Of a stretch of 64,000 nucleotides of DNA, positions 1-10,385 are shown one piece after another. The stretch's first letter is position 1, and the number at the start of each line of letters is the position of its first letter. The position numbers were made by a program, and so were the translations under genes. Location of the stretch: the NCBI GenBank assembly GCA_003254905.1, contig QANU01064042.1, forward strand, positions 69,456-133,455. The letters are read 5' to 3'. The stretch comes from Nissolia schottii. Lineage: Eukaryota; Streptophyta; Magnoliopsida; Fabales; Fabaceae. The notes under the pieces were generated by a model. The model was not told where the DNA came from, searched no databases, and saw nothing but the letters and a program-made list of their open reading frames with translations.

Positions 1-222
1 AGTATTTATGGTCTGGGAAGCTTCCTAAGCAGCTTTCTAATTTTGGTGATAGAAGCTGTGACAAGTAGATGTGGACAAAGCAGTTGGTTTGCTAATAATC
101 TACATATGGCGCATCTTGATTACTTTTACTGGCTACTTGCTGCACTCAGTGTCATCAGTTTCACTCTCTTCATCTCCTTTGCAAAATCTTACGTTTATAA
201 TAACAAAGGAAACTTACGTTGA
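1..222 (+). pseudogene. 3' end of an NPF/PTR-family (NRT1/PTR) transporter gene, copy A
   Basis: The plus-strand frame is open from base 1 to a TGA at 220-222. It encodes the last 73 residues of a proton-coupled nitrate/peptide transporter (PTR2/MFS fold, normally 12 membrane segments at the plasma membrane or tonoplast). The segment ends with the final membrane helix (LDYFYWLLAALSVISFTLF) and the tail SYVYNNKGNLR. It is nearly the same as the end of the second copy at 27976-28195, so the locus carries tandem NPF copies in the same orientation. Nothing in these 222 bases is broken. The rest of the gene lies outside the window, so I cannot tell whether copy A is functional. A copia LTR begins 11 bases after the stop, so any transcript would be polyadenylated inside transposon sequence. 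Confidence 0.8.
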
Positions 223-233
223 TAGTAAGGCGA

Positions 234-665
234 TGTTAATTGTGATTTTCCAGTTGATCAATTCATGAAAATAACGACCTTGAAATTTATGATTATCACA
301 GTGTATGTAAGATTAAGAACGAGAGACACATACTCGGATCCATTTGTTGTCAGATGAAATTCTCTGATTCTTTTCTCCTCTCTACATTTGATCCTTTGAA
401 CCCCTTCTAATGGTGAGAAGAACGCTTTCTTTGGCAAATCTCAAATCCTAACGATTTCACAATTCTTTGGAATCCTTGAATCCTTATTTTTCTTTGAGTA
501 ACGCCATCTTATTTATAAGGGAGAGGGGATGATCGGTTTTACTAAAATACCCCCCACTAACTCTATCATATCTTATAGAATTAATTGCCATCATCTTAAT
601 TCCCTTTAATTAGAGTTAGTACCACTATAAGTTACATGGACCATATTATTATGAGATTATGAAAT
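234..665 (-). repeat. Copia LTR A (3' LTR, slightly truncated)
   Basis: It starts with TGTTA on the plus strand and matches the LTR at 1241-1687 and the LTR at 28207-28644 almost throughout. Similarity stops at about 665, where RT sequence begins. Confidence 0.75.
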
Positions 666-1052
666 TGGAACTATTCCTGAAGAGCAACTTTCCATTCTAA
701 ATCTCTCTAACACTTTATTGATATAGCCCTTCTGAGACAATCCCAATACTCCTTGTGATCTTTCACAGAATATTTCTATTCCTATCACATAGGATGCCTC
801 TCCCATATCTTTCATTTCAAACTTGTTAGAGAGAAATTTATTTACATCATGTAACAAGCCAACATCATTCGCAGCAAGAAGAACATCGTCAACATACAGA
901 ACTAATATAATAAACTTGCTCCCACTAACCTTCATGTAGATACACCGATCAACAGTGTTCTCCACAAAACCGTATGACAAGATAGTCATTGAACTTAAGA
1001 TACCACTGTCGGGGAAGCTTGTTTTAGTCCATATATTGACTTCTTTAACTTA
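657..1052 (-). pseudogene. Copia reverse transcriptase fragment
   Basis: The minus-strand frame 989-657 carries the copia RT signature LYVDDVLLA (the catalytic YVDD box), followed by KFEMKDMGEASYVIGIEI and LGLSQKGYINKVL, both standard for copia RT. Just upstream, in another frame, is KSIYGLKQA (about 1015-1050), so a small frameshift separates the two parts. It covers roughly the last third of RT only. Confidence 0.8.
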
Positions 1053-1226
1053 CACACCAAATTTAGGGTTTATTGAATTCCCAAATTCCCCAAATTAGGA
1101 TTCAGGAATTAATTAAAAAAAGTTTAGAAATTCCCAAATTCTCAAATTAGGGTTCATAACATTTTGGGAATAATATACAAATAATAAATAACATCATTAT
1201 AGGATAATCATAAATTCCACAACCTG

Positions 1227-1238
1227 GCTCTGATACCA
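1227..1238 (-). other. Primer-binding site of the copia element
   Basis: GCTCTGATACCA on the plus strand is the complement of TGGTATCAGAGC. It sits two bases from the LTR edge at 1241, in the right place and orientation for a tRNA-iMet primer site of a minus-strand element. Confidence 0.8.
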
Positions 1239-1240
1239 CG

Positions 1241-1687
1241 TGTTAGTTGTGATTTTCCAATTGATCAATTCATGGAAACAACGACCTTGAAATTTATGAT
1301 TATCACAGTGTATGTAAGATTAAGAACGAGAGACACATACCCGGATCCATTTGTTGTCGGATGGAATTCTCTGATTCTTTTCCCCTCTCTACCTTTGATC
1401 CTTTGAACCCCTTCTGATGGTGAGAAGAGCGCTTTCTTTGGCAAACCTCAAATCCTAATGATTTCAGAATGCTTTGGAATCCTTGAATCCTTATTTTTCT
1501 TTGAGTAACGCCATCTTGTTAATAAGAGAAAGGGGATGGTCGGTTTTACTAAAATACCCCCACTAACCCTATCATATCTTATAGAATTAATTGCCATCAT
1601 CTTAATTCCCTTGAATTAGAGTTAGTACTTAGTACCACTATAAGTTACATGGACCATATTATTATGAGATTATGAAATAATCTTATA
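1241..1687 (-). repeat. Copia LTR B (5' LTR)
   Basis: This is a direct repeat of LTR A and of the LTR at 28207-28644, with scattered substitutions and a short duplicated TTAGTAC. It adjoins the primer-binding site. Confidence 0.75.
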
Positions 1688-2104
1688 GGCAAAACTGTGT
1701 TTTGTGTTTTGTGGCTTTTGATGTGGAGCACGAGACATTGCAAGTGTGCATCTCTGAGTGTTATCTTAATATCAACATATCTCTAGGTGTGTCATTCGTA
1801 GTGAGTGAGCAAACTCATTTTGCAGTTTATGCTCTAACCTTGATGACAATGCTGAAGGGCTAGTTGTGCATTCTGTTTTTACCGTCAAGAAACGAAGATA
1901 TCATTATACTTGTGTATCAATATATATACAACAATCAGAGTGACATATAGAAGATAACTACTGCCACTATTATTGCCTCTACCACTAACTTATCAACAAC
2001 TTTTTTTTTTAAAAGTAGTATTGCCAATTTTATTCCCCTGAAAAAGTAATCAAGTATGAATCACTATTATAAATATCCACAAGCCACCAGGACAAAATGA
2101 ACCC
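1688..2104. other. Intergenic stretch, no gene seen
   Basis: AT-rich sequence between the copia LTR and the LINE tail. I see no open frame of note, RNA gene or repeat structure. Confidence 0.4.
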
Positions 2105-3540
2105 AACAAGGTTGGCAAGGCCTCGCTAAAATTGCCTAGGAAAAATTCAGTGGGAGAAACTCTTACTTTTTTTTTTATAGGAGAAAAGGGATACCAAACC
2201 TCCCAAATTAAGACAAACAAAAAACGTACCAATATAGCATCCTAGTTTTTAGGCACAACCTTGCCATTACAAAGTTATAAAACTTACAATAAAACTAGAG
2301 AACATAAACATTACAAACTCTGTCTCCCCTGTAGCTCTTCATTTTGTATCACACAACCTTACACACCTTTTCTACAATTCCTGTGGGAAGCAAACAGAAC
2401 ATCACAGCCCCACCTGCTCTTGCCTCCTTGGCATTTTTTATCCCAAAATTGTGTCCAGAATTTCGCGATAGCTGTTACCTCTTCTACTAGTAGTTTTTTG
2501 TTCAAATATGCGCTTGTTCCTCAAATTCCAATTTATCCATATCGTGGCAAAGAAAGCCACTCACCACCTTTTTCTCTATTCCTGTCTCAATGGTGGATTC
2601 ATCCATGATTCAAAAAACATTTTGGCATCCATGGGATCCGCCCACACAATATTCCAATGGTTCTTCCACACATTCCATAGATTATGAGCAAATCGATAAG
2701 TAAAAAAATAGGTGTGATATAGATTCTTAAACACAACATAACACACGAAATATTTGAGGAGGGCAGAACATTCATGTAGAGTAATCTATCTCTAGTATTT
2801 AGTCTCCCAACTATGAAAAACTAAGATAAAAGTTCACTTTTTTTGGGGGGACTAAACCTTTCCATACTTGGGCAATGAAGCTGAAGATATTTGTACTCTA
2901 TGGAGGTGGGTTTTTGATCGCTTCTGTCGCCTTGACGAAAGACTTCGTTGTGAATATTCCATTCTTCTCATATTTCCAAATAACTGTCTTCCACCCTTGT
3001 GTTCAATTTGCCATCGAGTAGGTGAGTGTGTAAGTCGTTCAACACCCCCAATTTCCCAGTGAAATAAGTTGTGGTGCCATTGGAAGCTCCAAATCCAAAC
3101 TCTTCCATCACAAAAACTGCAATCGGCGATTGTGCTCTCTTTCAACATTGATATAGAAAAAAATATGGGGTAGTTTTCTGTAGCCACCCCACAGATGCTG
3201 CCAAAATAGTATCTTTGACCCATCTCCACCCATCAATCTAATTCCCTGCTCGCAAATTTCATTTAGTCATGCCTGCCTGTCTTGCATTCCACAAATGTCA
3301 TACCATATTCTGCAATTTGATTTATTATTTGTAAACCACCATTGCCACCCTTTTGCATCTAATTGCACGACTTCACGACCCTTTTTCCATAAAGGACATT
3401 CTTCTTTAGAGTATCACCACCACCACTTGGCTAGAAGGGTCGAGTTCTTTATGATTAAGTCACAACACCCAATCCTTCTTGCTACTTAGGAAGCTGAATT
3501 TAGGACCACTTCACAAGTGGGATACCGTGCTTATCTTTCG
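2105..3540 (-). mobile_element. LINE (L1-type non-LTR retrotransposon) relic, 3' part
   Basis: Read on the minus strand, broken frames give in order: IIKNSTLLAKWWWWYS and EECPLWKKG (about 3480-3370); GGDGSKILFWQHLWGG (about 3220-3180); GRVWIWSFQWHHNLFHWE (about 3110-3050); and FFATIWINWNLRNKRIF (about 2560-2500). These are the collinear landmarks of the region downstream of RT in plant L1 LINEs. Stops and frameshifts interrupt every segment. The left end (2105-2237) resembles the block at 29400-29524 and, more loosely, the tail of the LINE at 55200-56570, which suggests it is the 3' UTR. Confidence 0.7.
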
Positions 3541-4862
3541 CTTTTCCCAAAAAAAAAAAAGTCTAGTTTGGAGGCTTATGATTTTCTGTGCAACATGAAC
3601 ATACTAAGGAGGTGATAATTTATGAGGTATCTATCATTTGACATAACATAACACTTCAAAGGCAAAAATGTAAGAAATTTTGTGATGCCAAGTATTCATA
3701 TATATTGTAGATATTTCCCATACATGTTAAGGGAAATGCTGGAAGCATGGTGGTTTTGATAAACTGGCTAGGAACTAGGGTTGTTTCACATACTTTCAAT
3801 TTTTAATGAGCTGGAGTTCTCCTGGTATAAGCTCATTAAACAAGACAATTAATTAGTTAATTAGAATTCTTATAATTTCATTGGTAATATATATTTCAAT
3901 TTCTTTTTTGGGCGGGTACTTTGTTTTTACATGCTGGATGTTCCCTTTTATATGCTGCACTATAGATACTGGCGGTTTGGTCCTTCTATGCAAGCATTGA
4001 AGAGAAGGTCAGTGATGCAATTTGTTTTACACCAAAGCTTATTACTTGAACAATATATACATTTATTTTCCATTGGTCACAATGGAAGATCAAGTAGAGA
4101 ATGGTAATTGTGGGGGGATCAAGTAGAGAAGTCAGTAGCTGATATATATTGACAATTTCCAAATAGCTATAATTGATTTTATCAAGGAAAAAGTCATTTG
4201 ATTATACCTTTTCCCATTTTAAGTCATCCTTGTAGTTTATTGTGTTGATATCCTGCCCTTCCAAGTTTATTGCTTTGGATTTGTGACTTCTTAATATTGC
4301 TTTGGTGTTTGCAAATTCTGCAGTTCTTTGCTCCTCTGGTGGTTGTGTTACCATCGCTCAGAACTGCTAGTGGAGGTGGTGGAGGTGAATATTGTTGTGA
4401 ATGAAGAAAGAAAATTGGATTTTTGGTCATTTGTATAAAAGAACAAAAACGAAGATTCAAAATTTGAAATCCCCCGAGATTTTTTTTTGTAAGATTTGGA
4501 TCTGATTGAAACTTGGCAGCCTTTTAATGAGTTTCAATAAAAGTGCAGTGAAGTGGTTGGCAGCCTTTTAGAGTGAAATGACCATACAAAGCTTTCTGTT
4601 AGCTGAAAGCTATTTTACAGCAACACATCATGTTTAAATTGTTACAAAAACCTTCTACTGGCACGCACATTGAGATAGTTGCACGTGAATGGGAGGTGGG
4701 GGAAATGTTTGGGCGAGAAAATGTGCAACCATGGCTCGACACGTGGCAAAAATGTGTGGGCCCAAGGGTGAGAATTTTTCATCTTTCATTAGATATAGAT
4801 ATATATTATAGCTAGATCACATATGAGCTAAGGGCAGGTCTAATCCCTTTAGCTAATACAAA
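3541..4862. other. Intergenic stretch, no gene seen
   Basis: I find no supported gene. The only recognisable piece is about 4690-4815. It contains CACGTGGCAAAAATG followed by TGAGAATTTTTC and an ATAGAT-type microsatellite, and matches 10230-10385. Confidence 0.4.
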
Positions 4863-5222
4863 ATGCAACACATAAGCTATTGTCCTGTTACTTCCTTGAA
4901 ATCCTTTGACGCTAAAGTCTTTACTCACCCGATGATGCCTATTTCGCCTCGGCGTCCTCATCTTGCTTCCCTGGAATCATAAATAAGTGGGGAATGAGAA
5001 TGTTGCGTTCTCAGTGGGAATCTTAGGGTATAACTATTTGTTTACGCTTCATTTATGATCTAGGCCACTCAAGAGATCTCTAGGTGTTAGAATATGCTAA
5101 ACTTCCTACTTGTTATTCCTTTAATCCCTGCTAGTCCTGAGTAGCTTTATCTACATTACTAGGTGATCAAGTGTTTTAATCATTGCATTACTTAACCTAA
5201 GAAACTTATCGTGCTTTTGAAT
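4863..5222 (-). mobile_element. Fragment of a long-LTR Ty3-type LTR, minus orientation
   Basis: It begins TGCAACACATAAGCT, resembling the terminal TGCAACACCCTAGCT of the LTRs further right (reverse complement of 63820-63834). It then follows the plus-strand order of 60200-60450: an acidic short frame, a TTCTCAGTGG-like stretch, GGCCACTCAAGAGATCTCTAGG, then GAGTAGCTTTATCTACATTACTAGGTGA. It is shorter than the full LTR and has no complete end on the right. Confidence 0.6.
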
Positions 5223-5501
5223 CTTAATCGCTTGAGTAATCGTGATATCAGATCGCGTACTCTCGTATTTCACAACCTTATAGAGACCATGTAGGGTTTT
5301 CACTAAGAACAAATTCGTTCTTACCCCCACTCGTGTATGACTCCAGATCGAATAGATGGCATCCCCGCCTCCGAAAGACATTTGGCTATTTACACGCACC
5401 CGGCATGGGAACTTCAGGATGGACACCCTCATCGAGACCTGCACGTTCGCTCCTGCTAACGTACCCGCAGAGCCTCGGCCACAGCCCATGCAACCCCGAC
5501 G
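5223..5501 (+). mobile_element. Fragment of the same LTR family, plus orientation, with the LTR ORF
   Basis: TTCTTACCCCCACTCGTGTATGA followed by a 60-codon frame starting MASPPPKDIWLFTRT (ATG at 5356) matches 62852-63010 in the LTR at the right end of the window. It is cut at 5501 by another LTR of the same family. Together with 4863-5222 it forms two opposed LTR pieces, a pattern repeated at 57894-63834. Confidence 0.65.
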
Positions 5502-5541
5502 TGTAACATCCCACTTTTTCCTTAGTAAGAATTTCACATGA
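5356..5541 (+). CDS. Short ORF inside the LTR, 'MASPP' type, cut by a later LTR insertion
   Basis: The frame reads MASPPPKDIWLFTRTRHGNF and then RMDTLIETCTFAPANVPAEP. Up to about codon 48 it aligns without gaps to the frame starting at 62889. The differences over the shared stretch are mostly at third codon positions (aaa/aag, gac/gat, cta/ttg, ttt/ttc, tgc/tgt, gct/gcc). At 5502 a new LTR begins, so the last residues are read from foreign DNA and the product is truncated. The function is unknown, and I recognise no domain. The start is the ATG shared with the second copy. Confidence 0.45.
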   Translation: MASPPPKDIWLFTRTRHGNFRMDTLIETCTFAPANVPAEPRPQPMQPRRVTSHFFLSKNFT

Positions 5542-6724
5542 AAAATACCCATAAAAACCCTTATACGGGTAACCGGGTAGAAACCTAAACCCTTAGGACA
5601 GACGTGTCTGTAGAAGATTTTCGGTGTAGTGTTTGGGAATTCCGATGTCCCTCAAAGAATCCCTTATGGCCCTTAGGATTTGATGGTAAGTCCAGACTGT
5701 CGGAAAAACGGAGTTCCGCTCAGTTTTGGACGATTTCGCAGACACTAGAACAGCCTCGTTTTGTCCCATTTAGCCGGTAAAATTGAGCAGAGAGCCCCGA
5801 GTCTCTAGAAACCCAACTGGTACCAGGGAAAAGTGTTAGACACCTTAGAATAGTCCCACAACCCCATTGGGAAGGTCGGGAAGTAACGAAACCGCGAGCA
5901 AAACAGCGGTCTGCGGTCACCGGGGCTCGATGACGTGTTAAAGGTATCTGTGAAAAATATTCCTCCGGAGAAAAATTCACAAATGCCTTAAACCAATAAT
6001 ATTCCCATGTAGGGGGAAAATAGAGGATCGCGACGGTATAAGCGAAAGATTTTTCGGACGACCGTGCGCGACACACCGGCACTGCGAGCGATAAAACACC
6101 AGCGAAACGGGACCGGGAGGCGGTCAAAGTTGGCAACCAGCACGTGGGAATCAGATTTGCAAGGGAAAATAATATAAAATTCAATTACTGTTCATTGTTG
6201 TGACACTTGTATTATCTTTTTAATTAATTAATTATTAAAGAAAATAGAAAAGGGCAAAATTGTAAATATGCATAGGGGAAAAAAGGTAATTTTGAGGGGT
6301 AGGATTTTGGCTATAAATAGCCACCCCATATGCAGAAAATTTTGACAGAAATTCTCTTGAGAGCTGGGGGAAACTCTGCCCGTGTGCATCGCGGTTACCC
6401 TGCAGAAACTCTGCCGGAAGCTTGGATCGCGCTTAAGGCTTGGAGGACTGCTCTCCCCCATCCTTCTCATCACCGAATCAGCCCTCAAGAAGTGGGTAAC
6501 TATGGCTACTCACCTCCTTGGTGGTTGTTATGTGTTTATGTATTTGTTTGCTTATGTTTATGTATGATTATGTATGTTAGAACTCATGCTAGGATAGGAA
6601 GATGATTCTGAAGGGTCTTGTGACCTGGACTAGCTAGTTTTATGATGGTTGGAATATGTGTGAGAACCTCAAGAAGTGGCCATGAGAAAGGAGGAAGGGA
6701 AAAGAAAGAAAACCATGCACTCGG

Positions 6725-7020
6725 TTTCAGCCTCGCCCAGGTACCGCTGAGTGGCCCTAGGCACCGCTGAGCGGAGTGCATCAGAAACACATGTTTTTAA
6801 CACGTGAACTCCAGGGCGCTGAGCAGTCAGAAGGACCCGCTGAGCGGCCTGAAGGTCACTAAGGATAAGGATAAGGATGGAAAGATATTTTTGAAAACCG
6901 GGCCCAAGCCCGCTGAGCGAAAGAAGTTACCGCTGAGCGATGAGGCTCTTGTCGCTGAGCGAGATGAGCTTAGACCACTGAGCGAACAAGAGGTTTCGCT
7001 GAGCGGCCTGAGACCAGAAC
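6725..7020 (+). repeat. Cluster of about nine CGCTGAGCG-type repeats inside the LTR
   Basis: Near-palindromic CGCTGAGCG or one-base variants (CCGCTGAGTGG, GCGCTGAGCAG, CACTGAGCGA) occur about nine times at irregular spacing. They create the artificial PLSG/LSG-rich frames on both strands. The cluster lies between the same flanking landmarks as the different clusters at 58810-59022 and 61440-61760. Confidence 0.75.
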
Positions 7021-7389
7021 GTCTTATGGAAGCTGTCTTGAGGCACATAGTCCAACAACTTATGATTTAAATGATAAATATGACTAAAGTATGTGAACTA
7101 TGTGATGTAGTATGTTAGAAGTCCATGCATTATGATTATTTGAAGTAATATGTTAGCATGTCATGCATCATGTTAAGGTACTGTTAGAGGACTAGAAGTT
7201 AATCAAGTAATGAGTAAAGAGTATAATGGAAATGAACCTTAGGGAATAAGTCATGCCATGTTATGTGTAAAGAAAGGAAAGAAAAGAAGAAATGTTATGA
7301 GAAAGATAAGATAATAATATGATGAAATGCTATGAGAAAGAAAGAAAAGATGAAATGATATAAGCAAGAGAAAGAAAAGATGATGATTG

Positions 7390-7612
7390 TTGTCGGTAGG
7401 TGGCTGGCAGCGGATTCACTTTCCTGCCGGAAGGTGGCTGGCGGGAAAAGGGAATCAATGATGCACAACCCCTTGTCTGTAGGTGGCTGGCAGGAGAGGG
7501 GTCACTTCCCTGTCAGTAGGTGGATGGCAGGGAAGGGGACGATGGTTACTATCGGTAGGTGGCTGGCAGCGGATTCACTTTCCTGTCGGTAGGTGGCTGG
7601 CAGGAGAGATGA
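7390..7612 (+). repeat. GGTGGCTGGCAG minisatellite in the LTR
   Basis: The core GTCGGTAGGTGGCTGGCAG recurs six times with spacers. One pair (CGGATTCACTTTCCTG units at 7413 and 7573) is nearly exact. In the other LTR copies the equivalent place holds doubled GCTAACCCGGGTAAGCCGG units. Confidence 0.7.
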
Positions 7613-7626
7613 ATCGACTATGATGN

Positions 7627-9211
7627 CTAGTAGTAATGGGAATGCTCATTTTGCACAAATTTTTTTTTAGTGTTTGGTAACTCACCGCTTTTTAGAATGC
7701 AGCTTCAGCTTTAGGTAGTCCTTATAATCATCTGAAAAATATGTCAACCTCAATTCAAATCACAAAATTGGAAAATGTATCACCAATAACAAATCAAACA
7801 ATGTAAAATCAAAACTTTCTAGAAGTATATCTATCAAAGAAGAAAATGAGAACAAATTTAAAGATAGAACAGAAAAGGAAAAACACTTCAAATATAAAAA
7901 GGTTTGATATTAAAGTTATTTAACTATGGGAATGATATGCCAATGAGATTTTGTAAACTACATATAACTAACATGAATCCAAAAAAGTCTTTAATCCAAG
8001 ATATACCCAAGCTTCGATGCATTTACCTCAGAAAGAATATCATATCTCTGTGTCATTGCTAGCAGTGTCAAAATTGCGGAGTACAACATACCAAGATCTG
8101 AATAATTGCCAAAATCATCAAGAAAGCAAGTCAGTAAGATATTTAAAATGGTTGAGAAACAAATGGTTTGGTCAAAATGTGATTTGCATGTGACAGGAAA
8201 GATAAAGATTATATTGGCAAACATCATATCTCCTCTCTAACCATCATGGCAAAAGTACAACTTGATGAATGCTACATTAAAGATTTGTGTAAGAATTTAA
8301 TATAACAATGGAAGCCTATATGACTTTATTTAGCAAATGGATAAAGTCTTGGAAGCCTGTTTCACTTATATGTCAATGACCGATGGCAAAAGTAATTCAA
8401 TATCGTTTGCACTACAATATTTTTCCTCATTGATTAAAGCAAAAATAGCAAACCTTTAGCCTAAATTTCCAATTGTCATACTTTTTGCCACCCATGATTG
8501 GCTTTCCTGATACATAAGCCATAGAGGCTTCTAGTGATTTTTGCTCATCAGAACCTATACAATGAAGAACCAATAAAGAAAAATGCGATAATTATTTACA
8601 TGTCAACCCTCAACAATAAAGAAATGAGATTACTATCCAATGGTGTATAGATATTTGTGCATCTTTGAGTTATATTAACCAACTTTCATTATTAATAGAT
8701 TACTAACCTAAAATAATCTATACTTCAAGACACATTATATAATTCAAAAGGTTGCAATTCTTCCCTTACATAGATATAGTGCAATAGGCAGATAATTATT
8801 TTTTATATATATACATGAAAACAAAAGTGATTTATAATAAACGGATATTCAAAAAATGAGTGCTTTAGTAATTGTGCTAGTACTATTGTAGGAGCATCAA
8901 AAAATGAGTGATTTAGGTATAAAATGGGAGTACCATATTTTATACTTTTAGTGTCAATGTAACAAAAGGAGCTTCACTTGGCACAACCGCAGAAACATAA
9001 GTGATTTAGTACTACTAACAATTGCCACCAATCAGAAATTATTATTCATTATTCAGTCTAGGTAAAATGCTCTTAATAATGAAGAAAATACTAACCCACA
9101 TTCACCTTCTTCAGCTCCATTGTCATTTATTCACACACATAGAGATGGAGAATCTTCAGCTTGTACCATCCACAAAGACGGTGAATAGCAGCTGATAAGA
9201 AGAGATGAGTT
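7627..9211. other. Intergenic stretch with possible exon relics
   Basis: AT-rich DNA between the N at 7626 and the long gap. Apart from the PGRL1-like segment described separately, a minus-strand piece at about 8140-8040 (LGMLYSAILTLLAMTQRYD, flanked by a GT) looks exon-like, but I do not recognise it. Confidence 0.3.
8455..8562 (-). pseudogene. Possible PGRL1-like exon relic
   Basis: The minus strand reads SDEQKSLEASMAYVSGKPIM and then GGKKYDNWKFRLK. From memory, this is the pattern of the SGKPIMSDEEYDKLKLKLK region of PGR5-like protein 1, a thylakoid membrane protein of cyclic electron flow. Only this one exon-sized piece is recognisable. The acidic residues after PIM are replaced and the expected next exon was not found. 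The remainder may lie in the N gap. A chance resemblance is possible. Confidence 0.35.
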
Positions 9212-9744
9212 NNNNNNNNNNNNNNNNNNNNNNNNNNNNNNNNNNNNNNNNNNNNNNNNNNNNNNNNNNNNNNNNNNNNNNNNNNNNNNNNNNNNNNNNN
9301 NNNNNNNNNNNNNNNNNNNNNNNNNNNNNNNNNNNNNNNNNNNNNNNNNNNNNNNNNNNNNNNNNNNNNNNNNNNNNNNNNNNNNNNNNNNNNNNNNNNN
9401 NNNNNNNNNNNNNNNNNNNNNNNNNNNNNNNNNNNNNNNNNNNNNNNNNNNNNNNNNNNNNNNNNNNNNNNNNNNNNNNNNNNNNNNNNNNNNNNNNNNN
9501 NNNNNNNNNNNNNNNNNNNNNNNNNNNNNNNNNNNNNNNNNNNNNNNNNNNNNNNNNNNNNNNNNNNNNNNNNNNNNNNNNNNNNNNNNNNNNNNNNNNN
9601 NNNNNNNNNNNNNNNNNNNNNNNNNNNNNNNNNNNNNNNNNNNNNNNNNNNNNNNNNNNNNNNNNNNNNNNNNNNNNNNNNNNNNNNNNNNNNNNNNNNN
9701 NNNNNNNNNNNNNNNNNNNNNNNNNNNNNNNNNNNNNNNNNNNN
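9212..9744. other. Assembly gap (533 Ns)
   Basis: Run of N. Open frames crossing it are meaningless. Confidence 0.99.
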
Positions 9745-9929
9745 TCGTCTCCCTTGATAAAACAAAAATGGACCATAAACAAAAATGGATAAAACACATC
9801 AAAAGTCTAAATCTTAAAACAAAAATACACAGCTTATAATCAATAATCATATTATGAAATTGAGAACAACGTACAACTTTTTGCACTGTGAGACAACAAA
9901 AAAAAAACTGGTAATAAAAAAACAAAAAG

Positions 9930-10385
9930 GCGCTACAAAATCACCTGGAAGAACTTGGAGAAACGCAAGGGAGATGGCAAGGGAGGTTGCTCGTGTGCTC
10001 CATCAGTACCTCGCCTTCTTGCCGGTCACCGTCGCTGAGCCACCGTGCTCTCTCCGCCCCCAGTGGTTGTCGCCGTGCTTCTCGCCAGCCACCGTGCCGT
10101 CTTCGATCGCCACCAGCTCAGATCTCCATTCATCTTCTTCCCCTCTCCGCCAGATCTTGCACGTCTTTTCTTCTTTCTTCTTTCTTTCTCTCTCTTTTCC
10201 TTCTGTAACTTTAGGGTTTGTAAGAGAAAGGGAAAGTATTTGGGTGGAAGGAGAGATGCATCTGGGCGGGAAAAAATTGGCTGAGAAGGAAACACGTGGC
10301 AAAAATGGTGTGGGTCCCACCTGAGAATTCCCAAGTTTCATTATATATAGATATAGATATAGATATAGATAGATATAGATTCGTA
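9930..10385 (+). repeat. GC-rich segment ending in an ATAGAT microsatellite, probable dispersed repeat
   Basis: A GC-rich island (GCCACCGTGC, GTCGCCGTGCTTCTC) is followed by a pyrimidine tract and AACACGTGGCAAAAATGG, TGGGTCCCACCTGAGAATTC and then (ATAGAT)n. The last 150 bases match 4690-4815. A shared 3' end running into a simple repeat is typical of a non-LTR element tail, but no coding motif supports that. The frames here are low-complexity and I do not call a gene. Confidence 0.4.

Larger units (their letters stand above)
234..1687 (-). mobile_element. Internally deleted Ty1/copia element (LTR - RT remnant - PBS - LTR)
   Basis: Two direct copies of a roughly 440-base LTR (234-665 and 1241-1687) flank only about 560 bases of internal sequence. 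Read on the minus strand, the right LTR is the 5' LTR. It is followed after two bases by TGGTATCAGAGC (1227-1238), the classic plant primer-binding site complementary to initiator tRNA-Met. The internal remnant encodes reverse transcriptase on the minus strand. The left (3') LTR lacks its outermost dozen bases and the polypurine tract, so a deletion ran from the LTR into RT. Gag, protease, integrase and RNase H are gone. The element cannot move by itself. Confidence 0.8.
5502..7626 (+). mobile_element. Long-LTR family LTR, 5' part, inserted into an older LTR
   Basis: It starts TGTAACATCCC, the same end as at 57894 and, in reverse, at 62734. Shared landmarks with the other copies, in order: an ACCGGG stretch near +60; a GACGGTATAAGCG-like segment (6032); GTGGGTAACTATGGCTACTC (6492); CATGCATTATGATTAT (7126); and a GAAAGAAAAGA-rich segment (7270-7380). 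The copy ends at the single N at 7626, so its 3' part and its TSD are not visible. Confidence 0.7.

Noticed and set aside
2105-2237. Segmental duplication linking 2105-2237 with 29400-29524
   Set aside because: A similar tail occurs at the LINE at 55200-56570, so a shared LINE 3' end explains it better, although the NPF/LTR duplication next to both leaves some doubt.
2261-2608. 115-codon plus-strand frame
   Set aside because: It is antisense to the LINE relic; the minus strand has the recognisable motif FFATIWINWNLRNKR.
6804-7070. 88-codon frame rich in PLSG repeats (and its antisense twin)
   Set aside because: It is produced by the CGCTGAGCG repeat cluster, which is open on both strands and absent from the other LTR copies.
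9127-9925. Several open frames across the N run
   Set aside because: They consist mostly of X from the gap; the flanking residues show no motif.
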